Shown here: positions 52,900 to 61,635 of the stretch, one piece after another
Layout: every line of letters starts with the position of its first letter
Position numbering within the stretch: the first letter of the stretch is position 1
Assembly (NCBI GenBank): GCA_044464485.1
Contig: JBIQLG010000003.1
Location: forward strand, 62,001 to 126,000
From: Terrimesophilobacter sp044464485
GTDB taxonomy: Bacteria; Actinomycetota; Actinomycetes; Actinomycetales; Microbacteriaceae
Length of the DNA stretch: 64,000 bases
Direction: 5' to 3'
Notes under the pieces: generated by a model
Seen by the model: the letters and a program-made list of their open reading frames with translations, nothing else
Databases searched by the model: none
What the model was told of the DNA's origin: nothing
Translations under genes and position numbers: made by a program

Positions 52900-54243
52900 C
52901 TAAGCGAAAGCGAACACCGGTGGCAGCACCATCACGACGATCGTGACCCAGACTGCGAACACCGGAAGATAACCGGTTTGCCACCGCTCCAGACGCACAG
53001 CAGGCGAACGCGACGCGAGAAATCGGGCGATGAGCCAGGCCGATACCGCCAGATTCACAAACAGGATCAGGTTGAGCCCGAGGGCGGCCACCCGATTGGC
53101 GGTGAAACCGAACTCGCCGATTCGCGTGAACATCGAGTAGAGCACGAGCGCGTCCAGGAGAACGGCAGCGCCTACCGCCCCCAGGCGCACGGCATCCATG
53201 ACACCGGGGCCCTTCGCCGCGTCACGCACCGAGATTCCGTAGACGACGAGCGCCAGCACGACGAGCAGCAGTACATCGAAGACGGTCACCAGTTCGCGAT
53301 TGAACTCCCGCCAGATACCCGAACCCGCGTATACGATGACGGCGATCGCGAGCATCATCGCAAACAGCGGTGTAAAGATCGCGGTGAGCACCGGGGCAAG
53401 GTTCTCGATGATGCTTTTCTTCGCCTCGACGAGCCATGCGGCGACAACGAACGCGCCGGCCGCCCCCACCGGAAGGATCGTGGAGGTCGCGACGTTAGCC
53501 ACTTCAGGCACGATCGGGCCGAGAATCATCACGGTCAGCCCCAGAAGAACCGCGCCACCCAGCGCGATCAGGGTGTAGTAGATCGCCCACTCCCCGCTGA
53601 ATCGCAGAAATTCCATGCGGCGAGCGGACGACCGCATCTCACCTGTGACATAAGCTCCTCCAGCGACGAACCACAGCAATATCGGAAGGTGAGTGGCAAC
53701 GAGCGTAGACGTGGTGCCGTACTGAACAAACGGGTAAAGGTTGATGACGACTGCGACCACCGCGACGACGCACGCGTGCGCGAGGACGCGCGGCCATGGC
53801 ATCCGTCTCTGGAGCGCGAACCACGCGGCGAGAACGGGCAGGACGAAGAAACTCGCGTCGCGCAGGTACCAGGTGAATTCGCCACCGGTCGCTGACGAGA
53901 TGAATCGCGCAATCAAGGTCAGAGCACCGGCGGCGAGCGCGAACCCCAGCATCACGAGCAGGCTGGATCGCCGCGATTCGGTCGCCTCGGGGACGGCAAG
54001 CTGCTTCCACAGCCGATCGCCATGCTCGCGGGCGAATTCGGCCGTGAGCTGATCAATTCGCCCGAGCCTGCGGACCGCGATGAGAAACGCTTCGTCGTCA
54101 CTGAGTCCCGCCGACTCGAGGTCGCTGATTTGATCTCTCAGATGGCTCTCAAGCTCGTCTGCATCGCTCTCTCGCACAGCGATGCCGCCCGAGACCGCAC
54201 GACGCCACTCGGCGATACGTGGTTCCAGCGAATCCATCCTCAC
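52900..54243 (-). CDS. Membrane protein with N-terminal HAAS domain
   Basis: 447 residues. An N-terminal HAAS (permease prefix 1) domain (MDSLEPRIAEWRRAVSGG through AVRRLGRIDQLTAEFARE, ~1-75) is followed by about ten to eleven transmembrane helices with no ABC or MFS signature. HAAS proteins often pair with PadR regulators and may hold or sense them at the membrane (family inference). The start GTG 54243 overlaps the PadR stop as GTGA; ATG 54237 is an alternative. It lies between the pilin and tadABC halves of the Tad locus. Confidence 0.8.
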   Translation of the reverse strand: MRMDSLEPRIAEWRRAVSGGIAVRESDADELESHLRDQISDLESAGLSDDEAFLIAVRRLGRIDQLTAEFAREHGDRLWKQLAVPEATESRRSSLLVMLGFALAAGALTLIARFISSATGGEFTWYLRDASFFVLPVLAAWFALQRRMPWPRVLAHACVVAVVAVVINLYPFVQYGTTSTLVATHLPILLWFVAGGAYVTGEMRSSARRMEFLRFSGEWAIYYTLIALGGAVLLGLTVMILGPIVPEVANVATSTILPVGAAGAFVVAAWLVEAKKSIIENLAPVLTAIFTPLFAMMLAIAVIVYAGSGIWREFNRELVTVFDVLLLVVLALVVYGISVRDAAKGPGVMDAVRLGAVGAAVLLDALVLYSMFTRIGEFGFTANRVAALGLNLILFVNLAVSAWLIARFLASRSPAVRLERWQTGYLPVFAVWVTIVVMVLPPVFAFA

Positions 54244-54587
54244 ACCCCCGCTGCCGGCGCTGCCTGCTGCCACAGGCCCCCGAGCGTTCGATTTGCCATC
54301 GCCCACTGTCGTCGCTGAACCGCCAACTGGCTCAGCCCGGAGTCGGTGATGACATAATTCCGTCGCCGCCGGCCCTGAGGTGAACGTGACCATGCGGCAC
54401 GCACATAACCCAGCCGCTCAAGCCGATGCAACAGCGGGTAGAGCATGCCATCCGTCCATTCGATCTCGCCGTCGGAAAGTTCCCGAACACGTTTGAGGAT
54501 GGCGTAGCCGTAGTTTTCCCCTTCGGCGAGAATTGCCAGTACGAGCGGTGTCGCCATTGCGGCGACGAGATCTTTGTCGATGTCCAT
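54240..54587 (-). CDS. PadR-family transcriptional regulator
   Basis: 115 residues. PadR winged helix: ATPLVLAILAEGENYGYAILKRVRELSDGEIEWTDGMLYPLLHRLERLGYVRAAW, then the YVITDSGLSQL wing and a short C-terminal helix for dimerisation (subfamily 2, short). ATG 54587 follows AAGGAG, so the 6-codon longer frame is not used. It should repress its own operon via the palindrome at 54608-54647 and control the HAAS membrane protein gene. Confidence 0.92.
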   Translation of the reverse strand: MDIDKDLVAAMATPLVLAILAEGENYGYAILKRVRELSDGEIEWTDGMLYPLLHRLERLGYVRAAWSRSPQGRRRRNYVITDSGLSQLAVQRRQWAMANRTLGGLWQQAAPAAGV

Positions 54588-54602
54588 GAATTCTCCTTGA
54601 GA

Positions 54603-54647
54603 CATCGTATACCTGACAGAGCTATGTATCTAGATCTGCAAGGTATA
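54603..54647. promoter_or_regulatory. Candidate PadR operator and promoter
   Basis: TATACCT (54608-54614) and AGGTATA (54641-54647) are an exact inverted repeat with a 26-base AT-rich middle. The left arm overlaps the likely -10 of the padR gene (TATACG on the minus strand, 54606-54611). The right arm lies directly beside the stop codon of tadC. TATAC/GTATA arms near such promoters are common for PadR sites. Confidence 0.5.
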
Positions 54648-54650
54648 TGG

Positions 54651-55583
54651 CTAGAAGCCGACCTGCAGGACGAAGATTCCGGGAAAGATAGCAAAGATGA
54701 TCGTGACCGGCAGGATGAGGAACACGAGCGGCATCATCATCGCGACTTCTTTCTTGCCTGCGAGTTCCAGAAGCGTGCGCTTGGATTGCTCCCGTGAATC
54801 CTGCGCCTGCGCGCGCAACACCTCGGTGAGCGGCGTCCCACGCTCAAGCGCTCCAATGAGCTGATCAACGCATCGCGTCAACTCGGGCATCCGGATGCCC
54901 TCGCTGAGGCGCTGCAGACTCTCCACCAACGGGGAGCCGCTGTGCACCGCGGAGACGACCCCACCGAATTCCGCGGCAAGCTCACCCCTGCTCGTTGCGG
55001 CAATCCTGCGGAAGGAGTCGAGAATACTCTCACCCGCGGAAAGGCTGAGGGTGAGAAACTCAAGCACGACGGGCAGTTCGGATGCCATTCTCGCGAGCCT
55101 GGCTCTGGCCGACCTCTGCAAGAGTATTTCGGCACCGAGAAAGCCCGCCGCGGTGAACACCAGCACCACGACGGCATGCACAACGAGCGGCAGCGGCGAT
55201 AACTGGGCGAGCGCGAGCGAGAGGATCACCCCGGTCGTCGCGCCGACGAGCGCCCAGGTCAATTGCCGTGACCGAAATGACGCAACCGTTCGGGTTGAAC
55301 CCGCCTGGCGAAGCCGCTGCTCAATCACCGCGCTTCCACCGAGCAGGCGCGTCACTGCGCTGAGCAATACGCCTGTGACGGGAGCGAAGAGGAACCCGAA
55401 AATCGGCAGCGGACTGGACTCGCGGCGTTGAACGAACGCTCGTGCGCCCTCCGAAACGTCGGCGAGGTACGGCGCAACGCGATGAGCGAGGCGCGGGCGA
55501 GAAAGTCGCGGAATCACGCTCGCGATCGACCACAGTCCGAGGCCGAGAATCAGACCAAGGACAATTGTCCACCCCGACCCCAT
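54651..55583 (-). CDS. tadC: Tad secretion system membrane protein TadC
   Basis: 310 residues. GspF/TadC-type inner-membrane platform protein: N-terminal helix, two helices in the middle (LALAQLSPLPLVVHAVVVLVFTAAGF) and a C-terminal pair (EVAMMMPLVFLILPVTIIFAIFPGIFVLQVGF). The cytoplasmic T2SF domain has ELPVVLEFLTLSLSAGESILDSFRRIA and LIGALERGTPLTEVLRAQAQD. ATG 55583 overlaps the tadB stop (TGATG); GTG 55586 is the alternative. Last gene of tadA-tadB-tadC. Confidence 0.9.
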   Translation of the reverse strand: MGSGWTIVLGLILGLGLWSIASVIPRLSRPRLAHRVAPYLADVSEGARAFVQRRESSPLPIFGFLFAPVTGVLLSAVTRLLGGSAVIEQRLRQAGSTRTVASFRSRQLTWALVGATTGVILSLALAQLSPLPLVVHAVVVLVFTAAGFLGAEILLQRSARARLARMASELPVVLEFLTLSLSAGESILDSFRRIAATSRGELAAEFGGVVSAVHSGSPLVESLQRLSEGIRMPELTRCVDQLIGALERGTPLTEVLRAQAQDSREQSKRTLLELAGKKEVAMMMPLVFLILPVTIIFAIFPGIFVLQVGF

Positions 55584-56461
55584 CACTGAAACCACCTGCG
55601 TTCCTCGGGAAGCCTCGCCAACGCCACCATCACGCGGTAGGCGACAATTGTCGCGATGAGTCCGCCGACAATGATGGCAACGCCGCCCGCAGAATTATAG
55701 GCGGCTGCGGCTTCCGGCCTGGTGGACAGCAAAGCGAGGATGACCCACGGCGCGACGGCACCCAATCGTGCAGCATTCATAACCCACGACTGCCGCGCTT
55801 CGACTTCACCTCGGATTGCCGCCTCCTGGCGCAGGTGAGCAGCCAGCGCGCGCAGCACGGACGGCAACTCGGTGCCGCCGACTTCGCGCGACATCCGCAA
55901 TGTCTCCAGTATCCGATCCGCCGTCGGGTCGGCCAGGCGATCTTTCACTCGGTCAAGGCACCGGCCAAAATTTCCTGATGCCTCATACTCGGCGGCAAAG
56001 GCGGCAAAGGCGGCGCGCGTGTCCGCTGGGCCGATGTGCGCGAGGGCGGACACGCCATCCGGCAGCGCGACACCCGATCGCGTCGCCGACACGAGATGAT
56101 CGACTGCGTCTGGCCAGCTCGCCCGGCGCACCCGGCGCAGGGAACGCGCCCGCCAGCCAATGACGAGAGTGGGCAAAGCCGTTGCGCTCACACCTGCGGC
56201 AATCGCGAGCGGGACGACCGGTACAACTGCGAAAATCACGGCACCCGTCGCGAAACCCAACATGATGGACACGGCAACGAATGCGGTAACGGGCACCGAA
56301 CCCGCGCCGGCGAGCTTCATCCGGTCACGAAGAAGGCGAGCCGGACGAAAACCCCGGGACGGCTTTGCGGACGTGCCGTTGCGTGGCACGTCGCGCCACA
56401 ACCACGGGGAAACGCTCAGCATTGCGCCCAAAGCAAGCGTGCAGCCCAGAAGAAGGATCAC
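55583..56461 (-). CDS. tadB: Tad secretion system membrane protein TadB
   Basis: 292 residues with the T2SF domain (ARRASWPDAVDHLVSATRSGVALPDGVSALA; LADPTADRILETLRMSREVGGTELPSVLRALAAHLRQEAAIRGEVEARQSWVM) and helices near the N-terminus, residues ~60-100 and the C-terminus. It forms the membrane platform with TadC. The GTG start overlaps the tadA stop as GTGA. Length and layout match TadB of actinobacterial Flp loci. Confidence 0.9.
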   Translation of the reverse strand: MILLLGCTLALGAMLSVSPWLWRDVPRNGTSAKPSRGFRPARLLRDRMKLAGAGSVPVTAFVAVSIMLGFATGAVIFAVVPVVPLAIAAGVSATALPTLVIGWRARSLRRVRRASWPDAVDHLVSATRSGVALPDGVSALAHIGPADTRAAFAAFAAEYEASGNFGRCLDRVKDRLADPTADRILETLRMSREVGGTELPSVLRALAAHLRQEAAIRGEVEARQSWVMNAARLGAVAPWVILALLSTRPEAAAAYNSAGGVAIIVGGLIATIVAYRVMVALARLPEERRWFQ

Positions 56462-57690
56462 GCGATGTCCTCACCCAGCACGTCGGACGGGTCCAGCCCG
56501 GCCGATCGCAGCCTGGACACCAGCGCGGGGTGGGCGCCGGTCGGGTCCAGAGACCCACCCCGCAGTTCGAAAACACTCACCGAGTCAATGGTTCCGTCCG
56601 TGCCGACACCGGTGGGAGCGATGATCTTGACGATTCGCCTCCGGCCGGAACGCTCGAGCGCGCAGTGAATGACGACATCGATGCTTGCGGCCACGGTCGG
56701 CACCACGAAGGATGCGTCGATATTTCGGCCCGCGAGCAGCGGCAGCGTGGCAAGCTTCGCGAGCGCATCTTCCGCGCTGTTCGCGTGAATGCTGCACATG
56801 CCTGGGAGTCCGCTGTTGAGCGCGATGAGGAGGTCGAGCGCCTCCGCTTCGCGCACCTCGCCGACGACGAGGCGATCCGGTCGCATCCGCAGAGATTCTT
56901 TTATGAGCCGCCTCAGCGAAATCTCGCCCGTACCCTCGAGGCTCGGCTGCCGACACTGCATCGTGACCGCGTCCCTTGCGGTGAAACTGAGTTCGAAGGT
57001 TTCCTCGACGGTGACGATGCGTTCTCCCGGCCGTGCGGTGGAGAGAAGGGCGCCGAGCAGCGTCGTTTTTCCGCTCTGCGTCGCACCGGAAACGAGGATG
57101 TTCTGCCCAGAGAGCACGCACATTCGCAAGAACTCCGCGGCCAGCGGCGTGAGGGAACCGAGTGCGACGAGATGGCTCAGCTCTTTGATGCGCTTCGCGA
57201 ACTTGCGGATGTTGACCGCCCAGTGCTTGTGCGTCACGTCGGGGATGACGACGTGCAGCCGAGAGCCATCCGGCAGCGAGGCATCCACGAACGGGCTGGA
57301 AAGGTCCACGCGTCGACCCGTGGACTGGAGCATCCGCTCCACGAGATCACGCACCTGGGGTGCGGTCAGGGTGAGCGGGGTGAGCTCTGCGACGCCGTTT
57401 CGCGCGACGAACACCCGGTCGGGTGCGTTGATCCAGATTTCCTCGACGGAGTCGTCGTCAAAGAAGGGTTGCAGCGCGCCGAACCCGGTGAGGGAGGCGA
57501 CCACGTCTCGCGCCACCTGCTGCTCGTCGGCGAGAAGCGGCAGAGAACCGCCAAGGGCGCGTTCGCTGTACCGGCGCACCTCCTCGCGGACGAAGTCGCC
57601 GGCGAGCGCGTGATCGCGGCCGAGGTCGATACCTTCGCTCCGCACGCGCTCGCGCACGCGGTCGGCGATGAGTGAAACGGCGGAGTGCAC
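56458..57690 (-). CDS. tadA: Tad pilus assembly ATPase TadA/CpaF
   Basis: 410 residues. Type II/IV secretion ATPase: N-terminal domain, VEEIWINAPDRVFVARNG, Walker A LVSGATQSGKTTLLGAL, Asp box VTVEETFELSF, Walker B RPDRLVVGEVREAEALDLLIAL, and HANSAEDALAKL. Powers pilus assembly. The first codon is GTG 57690 preceded by AGGA. No tadZ/cpaE gene lies upstream; a tRNA gene on the opposite strand follows instead. Confidence 0.95.
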   Translation of the reverse strand: MHSAVSLIADRVRERVRSEGIDLGRDHALAGDFVREEVRRYSERALGGSLPLLADEQQVARDVVASLTGFGALQPFFDDDSVEEIWINAPDRVFVARNGVAELTPLTLTAPQVRDLVERMLQSTGRRVDLSSPFVDASLPDGSRLHVVIPDVTHKHWAVNIRKFAKRIKELSHLVALGSLTPLAAEFLRMCVLSGQNILVSGATQSGKTTLLGALLSTARPGERIVTVEETFELSFTARDAVTMQCRQPSLEGTGEISLRRLIKESLRMRPDRLVVGEVREAEALDLLIALNSGLPGMCSIHANSAEDALAKLATLPLLAGRNIDASFVVPTVAASIDVVIHCALERSGRRRIVKIIAPTGVGTDGTIDSVSVFELRGGSLDPTGAHPALVSRLRSAGLDPSDVLGEDIA

Positions 57691-57773
57691 GAAGGCATCC
57701 TGTCGGATTCACGCAACCGGGCGCACGAATTATCCACAGCATTCGGGAGACGCCGCGCTTCCGGTATGGCGGG

Positions 57774-57779
57774 TAGAGT
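57774..57779 (+). promoter_or_regulatory. Possible -10 of tRNA-Leu
   Basis: TAGAGT 41 bases before the tRNA 5' end. No good -35 found. The remaining bases of the 130-base gap (57691-57820) hold no other element I can name. Confidence 0.35.
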
Positions 57780-57820
57780 GTGTGCTGAAACGGCAGCCCC
57801 CCAGCGGCGGCCGACCGCTC

Positions 57821-57902
57821 GCGGGAGTGGTGAAATTGGCAGACACGCAGGATTTAGGTTCCTGTGCTTTCGAGCGTGCGGGTTCAAGTCCCGCCTTCCG
57901 CA
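57821..57902 (+). tRNA. tRNA-Leu (anticodon UAG)
   Basis: 82 bases without encoded CCA. The acceptor stem pairs GCGGGAG with CTTCCGC. The D-arm is TGGTGAAATTGGCAGACACG. The anticodon stem CAGGA/TCCTG encloses loop TTTAGGT with anticodon TAG, reading CUA. The long variable arm with TGCTTTCGAGCGT marks a class II (Leu/Ser) tRNA. T-arm GGTTCAAGTCC. No integrated element is seen at its 3' end. Confidence 0.96.
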
Positions 57903-57994
57903 CAACCTGACTCGGCGCAGTGAAGATCGAGCCTGACCGGGTACTCTTGCATGGACGCGCGCGCGTCCCCGAAATTCGACTGGAGAAACGCGGA

Positions 57995-58738
57995 TTGGTT
58001 CCCTCTGCTCTCATCCCGTGGCTTGACCCGGAAACGCTCATCGCATCGTCCGGGCCGTGGGCACTCCTGGTCGTCTGCCTCATCGTCTTTTCCGAAACCG
58101 GGTTGCTCGTCGGGTTCTTGCTACCCGGCGACACCCTGTTGATCATCTCCGGCCTGCTGACCCACACCTCGCTCGTTTTCGGTCTGAACATTTGGTGGGT
58201 GGGGCTGCTTATCGGCGTTTCCGCGTTCGCGGGCGGCGAGTGCGGATACCTCATCGGCCACAAGCTCGGCCCTAAAGTGTTCGAAAGAAAAGAGAGCGGA
58301 CTCTTCAGCCGCGCAAACGTGGAACGTACAAACAGATTCTTCGAGCGATTCGGCGGGCTTTCGGTCATCCTCGCCCGTTTCGTGCCGATCCTGCGCACGT
58401 TCGTTCCCGTGGCGGCCGGTGTCGGTCACATGAACTACAAGAAGTACTCGCTCTACAACCTCATCGGTGCCGTGATCTGGGGATTCGGCCTCACCTTCTT
58501 CGGGTACCTCATCGGCTACATTCCGCCCGTCGCCGATTTCGTCAAGAGCTACATCGACGTAATTCTGCTGGGTGCTGTCACCGTCACGCTCATACCGACC
58601 GTGTACCACTACGTGCAGTCCAGTCGCAAAGCAAAACGCGCCAACCGCGAAGGAACCCCGCCGCTCACCGACGACGAGGCAGTCCTCGATGTCGCGTTCT
58701 TCGACAACGACAAAGCCAACGATCCGCCCCGCGCGTAG
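57995..58738 (+). CDS. DedA-family membrane protein
   Basis: About 247 residues. The DedA/SNARE-associated signature: VFSETGLLVGFLLPGDTLLIISGLL, then GECGYLIGHKLGPKVF and ARFVPILRTFVPVAAGVGHMNYKKYSLYNLIGAVIWG. Such proteins are flippases for undecaprenyl phosphate or phosphatidylethanolamine in other bacteria. The best start I find is TTG 57995 with GGAGA nine bases before; 25 further in-frame codons upstream have no initiator of note. C-terminus acidic. Converges with mntR across 18 bases. Confidence 0.85.
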   Translation: MVPSALIPWLDPETLIASSGPWALLVVCLIVFSETGLLVGFLLPGDTLLIISGLLTHTSLVFGLNIWWVGLLIGVSAFAGGECGYLIGHKLGPKVFERKESGLFSRANVERTNRFFERFGGLSVILARFVPILRTFVPVAAGVGHMNYKKYSLYNLIGAVIWGFGLTFFGYLIGYIPPVADFVKSYIDVILLGAVTVTLIPTVYHYVQSSRKAKRANREGTPPLTDDEAVLDVAFFDNDKANDPPRA

Positions 58739-58756
58739 CTCCTTGCTTGCCGGAGG

Positions 58757-59440
58757 CTACACCGGCTCTGCGACAGACACCCAGATGGCCCGCGTCGCAT
58801 CATCGCCGAGATCGATCTCGGATGTCGGCGTGCGCACGGCGAGCGCCCCACCGAACGGCCGACGTTCCGTAACCTTCAGTTGGGCATCCACCGTGATCCC
58901 GTGACTTTCCAGATGTTGCAGGAGGGCAGAATCCCGGTCGCTGATGCGCACAACGGTGACCCGACCTGGGATGGGCGCGTCACTCAGCAGCACCGCATCC
59001 GGCCTCTCAACCGTGCCGTCCGCGCGCGGGATAGGGTCGCCGTGGGGATCGCGCGAGGGATGTCCGAGCGACGCGTCGATCGCATTCAGCAACCGATCGC
59101 TGATCGCGTGTTCGAGAACCTCGGCATCGTCGTGCACTTCATCCCAGCCGTACGAAAACGACTCGACGAGCCACGTTTCGATGAGTCGGTGACGCCGCAG
59201 CATCCGCAACGCCAGTCGACAGCCTTCCTCCGTGAGCGTCACCGCACCGTACGGCACATGGGTGACGAGCCCCGACGCCGCAAGCTTTTTCACCATCTCG
59301 GTGACGGAGGACGGCGCGAGGCCAAGGCGAATCGCCAGAACAGACGACGTGATGGGTTCGGGCTGCCACTCCGTGTGCGAGTAGATGACCTTCACATAGT
59401 CTTCGACCACCGATGTCGCAGGACCCTTGCCGCTGTTCAC
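58757..59440 (-). CDS. mntR: DtxR/MntR-family metal-dependent repressor
   Basis: 227 residues. N-terminal winged helix (EDYVKVIYSHTEWQPEPITSSVLAIRLGLAPSSVTEMVKKLAASGLVTHV), the metal-binding dimer domain (RRHRLIETWLVESFSYGWDEVHDDAEVLEHAISDRLLNAID), and a C-terminal SH3/FeoA-like domain. The GTG start overlaps the mntH stop as GTGA. Being in one operon with mntH it very probably responds to Mn2+, though Fe2+ cannot be excluded from sequence. Confidence 0.92.
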   Translation of the reverse strand: MNSGKGPATSVVEDYVKVIYSHTEWQPEPITSSVLAIRLGLAPSSVTEMVKKLAASGLVTHVPYGAVTLTEEGCRLALRMLRRHRLIETWLVESFSYGWDEVHDDAEVLEHAISDRLLNAIDASLGHPSRDPHGDPIPRADGTVERPDAVLLSDAPIPGRVTVVRISDRDSALLQHLESHGITVDAQLKVTERRPFGGALAVRTPTSEIDLGDDATRAIWVSVAEPV

Positions 59441-60675
59441 AACGCCTCCCCTGTTGCCACGGTCAGCACAATCAACGCCAGATTGAGCACGATCACCAGA
59501 ACAACGATGATATCGAGCACCCAACTCACGACCGGGCGGTTGACCGCTGAGCCCATGAGCGCGCGATCATTCGTGAGCCTCAGCAACGGCACCAGTGCGA
59601 ACGGAATGCCGAAACTCAGGAACACCTGGCTGAGCACCAGCGCCCAGGTGGGGTCGACGCCGAAACCGAGGATGATGAGCGCGGGAACCAGCGTGATCAC
59701 CCGACGAGCGAACAGCGGAATTTGCTTGTGCAGGAGCCCGGCCATAATCGTCGCTCCTGCGTAGCTGCCGACGGACGTGGAGGCAAGCCCCGACGCGAGA
59801 AGCCCGACCGCAAAAATGACACCAATGACGGGACCGAGAGAAGATTCAATGGCAGCGTGCGCACCCTCGATCGTGTCGGTGCCTTCGACGCCGCGCAGGT
59901 TGACGGCGGCCAGAAGAAGCATTCCGAGATTCACCGCTCCGGCGATCGCGAGCGCAATGACGACATCCCACTTCGTGGTGCGCAAAATGCTGCGAAGCCC
60001 GTCTCCGGACTTTTTCCCATGCCGATCTCTCGCCAGTGCCGAGTGAACGTAAATGGCGTGCGGCATGACCGTCGCCCCGAGCATGCTCGCCGCCAGCAGA
60101 ACCGAGTCGGGACCGTCGAACAGCGGAATGAGCCCGCCGGCCATTTCTGCTGCATCCGGGGGGCTGACGAACAGTCCCGCGAGAAAGCCGATGGAAATGA
60201 TCGCCAGGAGACCGATAATGACCGTCTCGAACGGTTGCTGACCGACACGATTTTGCACGGCAAGGAGAGCCATCGAAACAACGCCCACGATGAGCCCGCC
60301 GAGGAAGAGGGGAATCCCGAACAGCAGGTGGAGGGCGATGGCCCCGCCGATGACCTCGGCAAGATCCGTGGCGATCGCCACCAATTCGGCCTGAGCCCAA
60401 AACGCGCGCCGGCTGCCCGTGCGGAGCCGGGAACCCAGCAACTCCGGCATGGTTTGCCCGGTGACGATACCGAGTTTCGCCGACTGGTACTGCACGATCG
60501 CCGCCATGAGATTGGCGACGACGATGACCCAGACGAGCAGGTAACCGTAGCGCGCGCCGCCCGTCAGGTTTGCCGCTACGTTGCCCGGATCGACGTAGGC
60601 GATTGCCGCGACGAACGCGGGGCCGAGCAGCATCCACGATGTTTTTCGGCTTATGCGTTCTTTTAATTTCGGCAC
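59437..60675 (-). CDS. mntH: Nramp-family manganese transporter
   Basis: Proton-coupled divalent metal importer, 412 residues with about 11 helices. First-helix motif AIAYVDPGNVAANLTGGARYGYLL carries the metal-binding DPGN, and the sixth-helix motif is ASMLGATVMPHAIYVHSALARDR. The start is GTG 60675, six bases after TAATGT, hence leaderless. mntR follows in the same operon with a 4-base overlap. A 16-bp palindrome lies across the start codon. Confidence 0.95.
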   Translation of the reverse strand: MPKLKERISRKTSWMLLGPAFVAAIAYVDPGNVAANLTGGARYGYLLVWVIVVANLMAAIVQYQSAKLGIVTGQTMPELLGSRLRTGSRRAFWAQAELVAIATDLAEVIGGAIALHLLFGIPLFLGGLIVGVVSMALLAVQNRVGQQPFETVIIGLLAIISIGFLAGLFVSPPDAAEMAGGLIPLFDGPDSVLLAASMLGATVMPHAIYVHSALARDRHGKKSGDGLRSILRTTKWDVVIALAIAGAVNLGMLLLAAVNLRGVEGTDTIEGAHAAIESSLGPVIGVIFAVGLLASGLASTSVGSYAGATIMAGLLHKQIPLFARRVITLVPALIILGFGVDPTWALVLSQVFLSFGIPFALVPLLRLTNDRALMGSAVNRPVVSWVLDIIVVLVIVLNLALIVLTVATGEAL

Positions 60676-60687
60676 ACCGAAACATTA
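60667..60687 (-). promoter_or_regulatory. mntH promoter and candidate MntR operator
   Basis: TTTCGG-TGTG-CCGAAA (60667-60682) is a perfect 6-bp inverted repeat covering the GTG start codon and the putative start site. The -10-like TAATGT is 60682-60687. Repression by binding over the start site would be simple steric block, and the adjacent mntR gene is the obvious candidate. Confidence 0.6.
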
Positions 60688-60732
60688 CTCGGAATCGAGG
60701 ACACAGCGCCACTTCCGGCGCTACCGTGCGTG

Positions 60733-61635
60733 TCAATCGTGAAGATGATCCTCATGGTGGGCGTGCTCCACCGGTTCGAGCTGGAACGTCGAATGCGCGA
60801 CATCGAAGTGATCGGAAAGGCACTCGGCGAGATCGTCGAGAAGCCTGCCCGTAGCATTCTCGGTGAACACTCTCGACTCCACGACGACGTGCGCGGAAAA
60901 CACCGGATGCCCGGAGGTGATCGCCCACACGTGCACGTCGTGAACATCCACCACACCGTCTCGCTGCAGGATGTGTTCCCGAATCTCCGCAACGCTCGTA
61001 TCCACCGGAACGGACTCGCTCAACACGCGCACGGCGTCGCGCAACAGCAAAGCCGCCCTCGGCGCAATCATCACGGCAATGGCGAGCGAGGCGATCGCAT
61101 CCGCTGGCATGAAACCCGTCGTCAGGATGACAATGGCGGCGACAATGGCGGCAATCGAACCCAAAAGGTCGCCGAGCACCTCAAGATACGCGCCGCGCAT
61201 GTTGATGGATGACTGCGCCTGAGGGCGCAGAATAGACGCCGCAACAATGTTTGCCACGAGGCCGAGCGACGCCACCAGCAGCATGGGAAGACTCTTGACC
61301 TCGACATCCGTTGGATCAACCAAACGGGCAATCGCCTGGTAGCCGACCGAAATCACGACCGCGAACAGAATCCCGCCGTTGATGAGCGCGCCGAACACCT
61401 CCGCGCGCTGAAAACCGAACGTCGACCGGTCGGTTGCAGGACGCGCCGCGATCACGGTCGCCGCCAGTGCTACCGTCAATCCGATCATGTCGGAAAACAT
61501 GTGACCCGCGTCCGCGAACAACGCGAGGGATCCGGTGAGGATGGCCCCCGCGATTTCCACGATCAGCACCAGCACGACGATGCCGAGCACGAGTGACAGC
61601 CGCAGACGATTCGTACTGGTGTGGTGGTGGCTCAC
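60733..61635 (-). CDS. Cation diffusion facilitator (zinc-type)
   Basis: 300 residues. Six helices with the metal site HxxxD in ALFADAGHMFSDMIGL and the second half-site in LEVLGDLLGSIAAIVAA. It has a His-rich N-terminus (SHHHTS) and tail (EHAHHEDHLHD), and the C-terminal cytoplasmic domain ends with VDVHDVHVWAITSGHPVFSAHVVV. Probably exports Zn2+, possibly Co2+ or Cd2+. GTG 61635 is seven bases after TACTGT (61643-61648), so leaderless. Not in the mntH operon. Confidence 0.93.
   Translation of the reverse strand: MSHHHTSTNRLRLSLVLGIVVLVLIVEIAGAILTGSLALFADAGHMFSDMIGLTVALAATVIAARPATDRSTFGFQRAEVFGALINGGILFAVVISVGYQAIARLVDPTDVEVKSLPMLLVASLGLVANIVAASILRPQAQSSINMRGAYLEVLGDLLGSIAAIVAAIVILTTGFMPADAIASLAIAVMIAPRAALLLRDAVRVLSESVPVDTSVAEIREHILQRDGVVDVHDVHVWAITSGHPVFSAHVVVESRVFTENATGRLLDDLAECLSDHFDVAHSTFQLEPVEHAHHEDHLHD

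Noticed and set aside
57821..57902. Integrated element at the tRNA-Leu 3' end
   Set aside because: No integrase gene, no repeated tRNA end and the flanking DedA gene begins within 95 bases.
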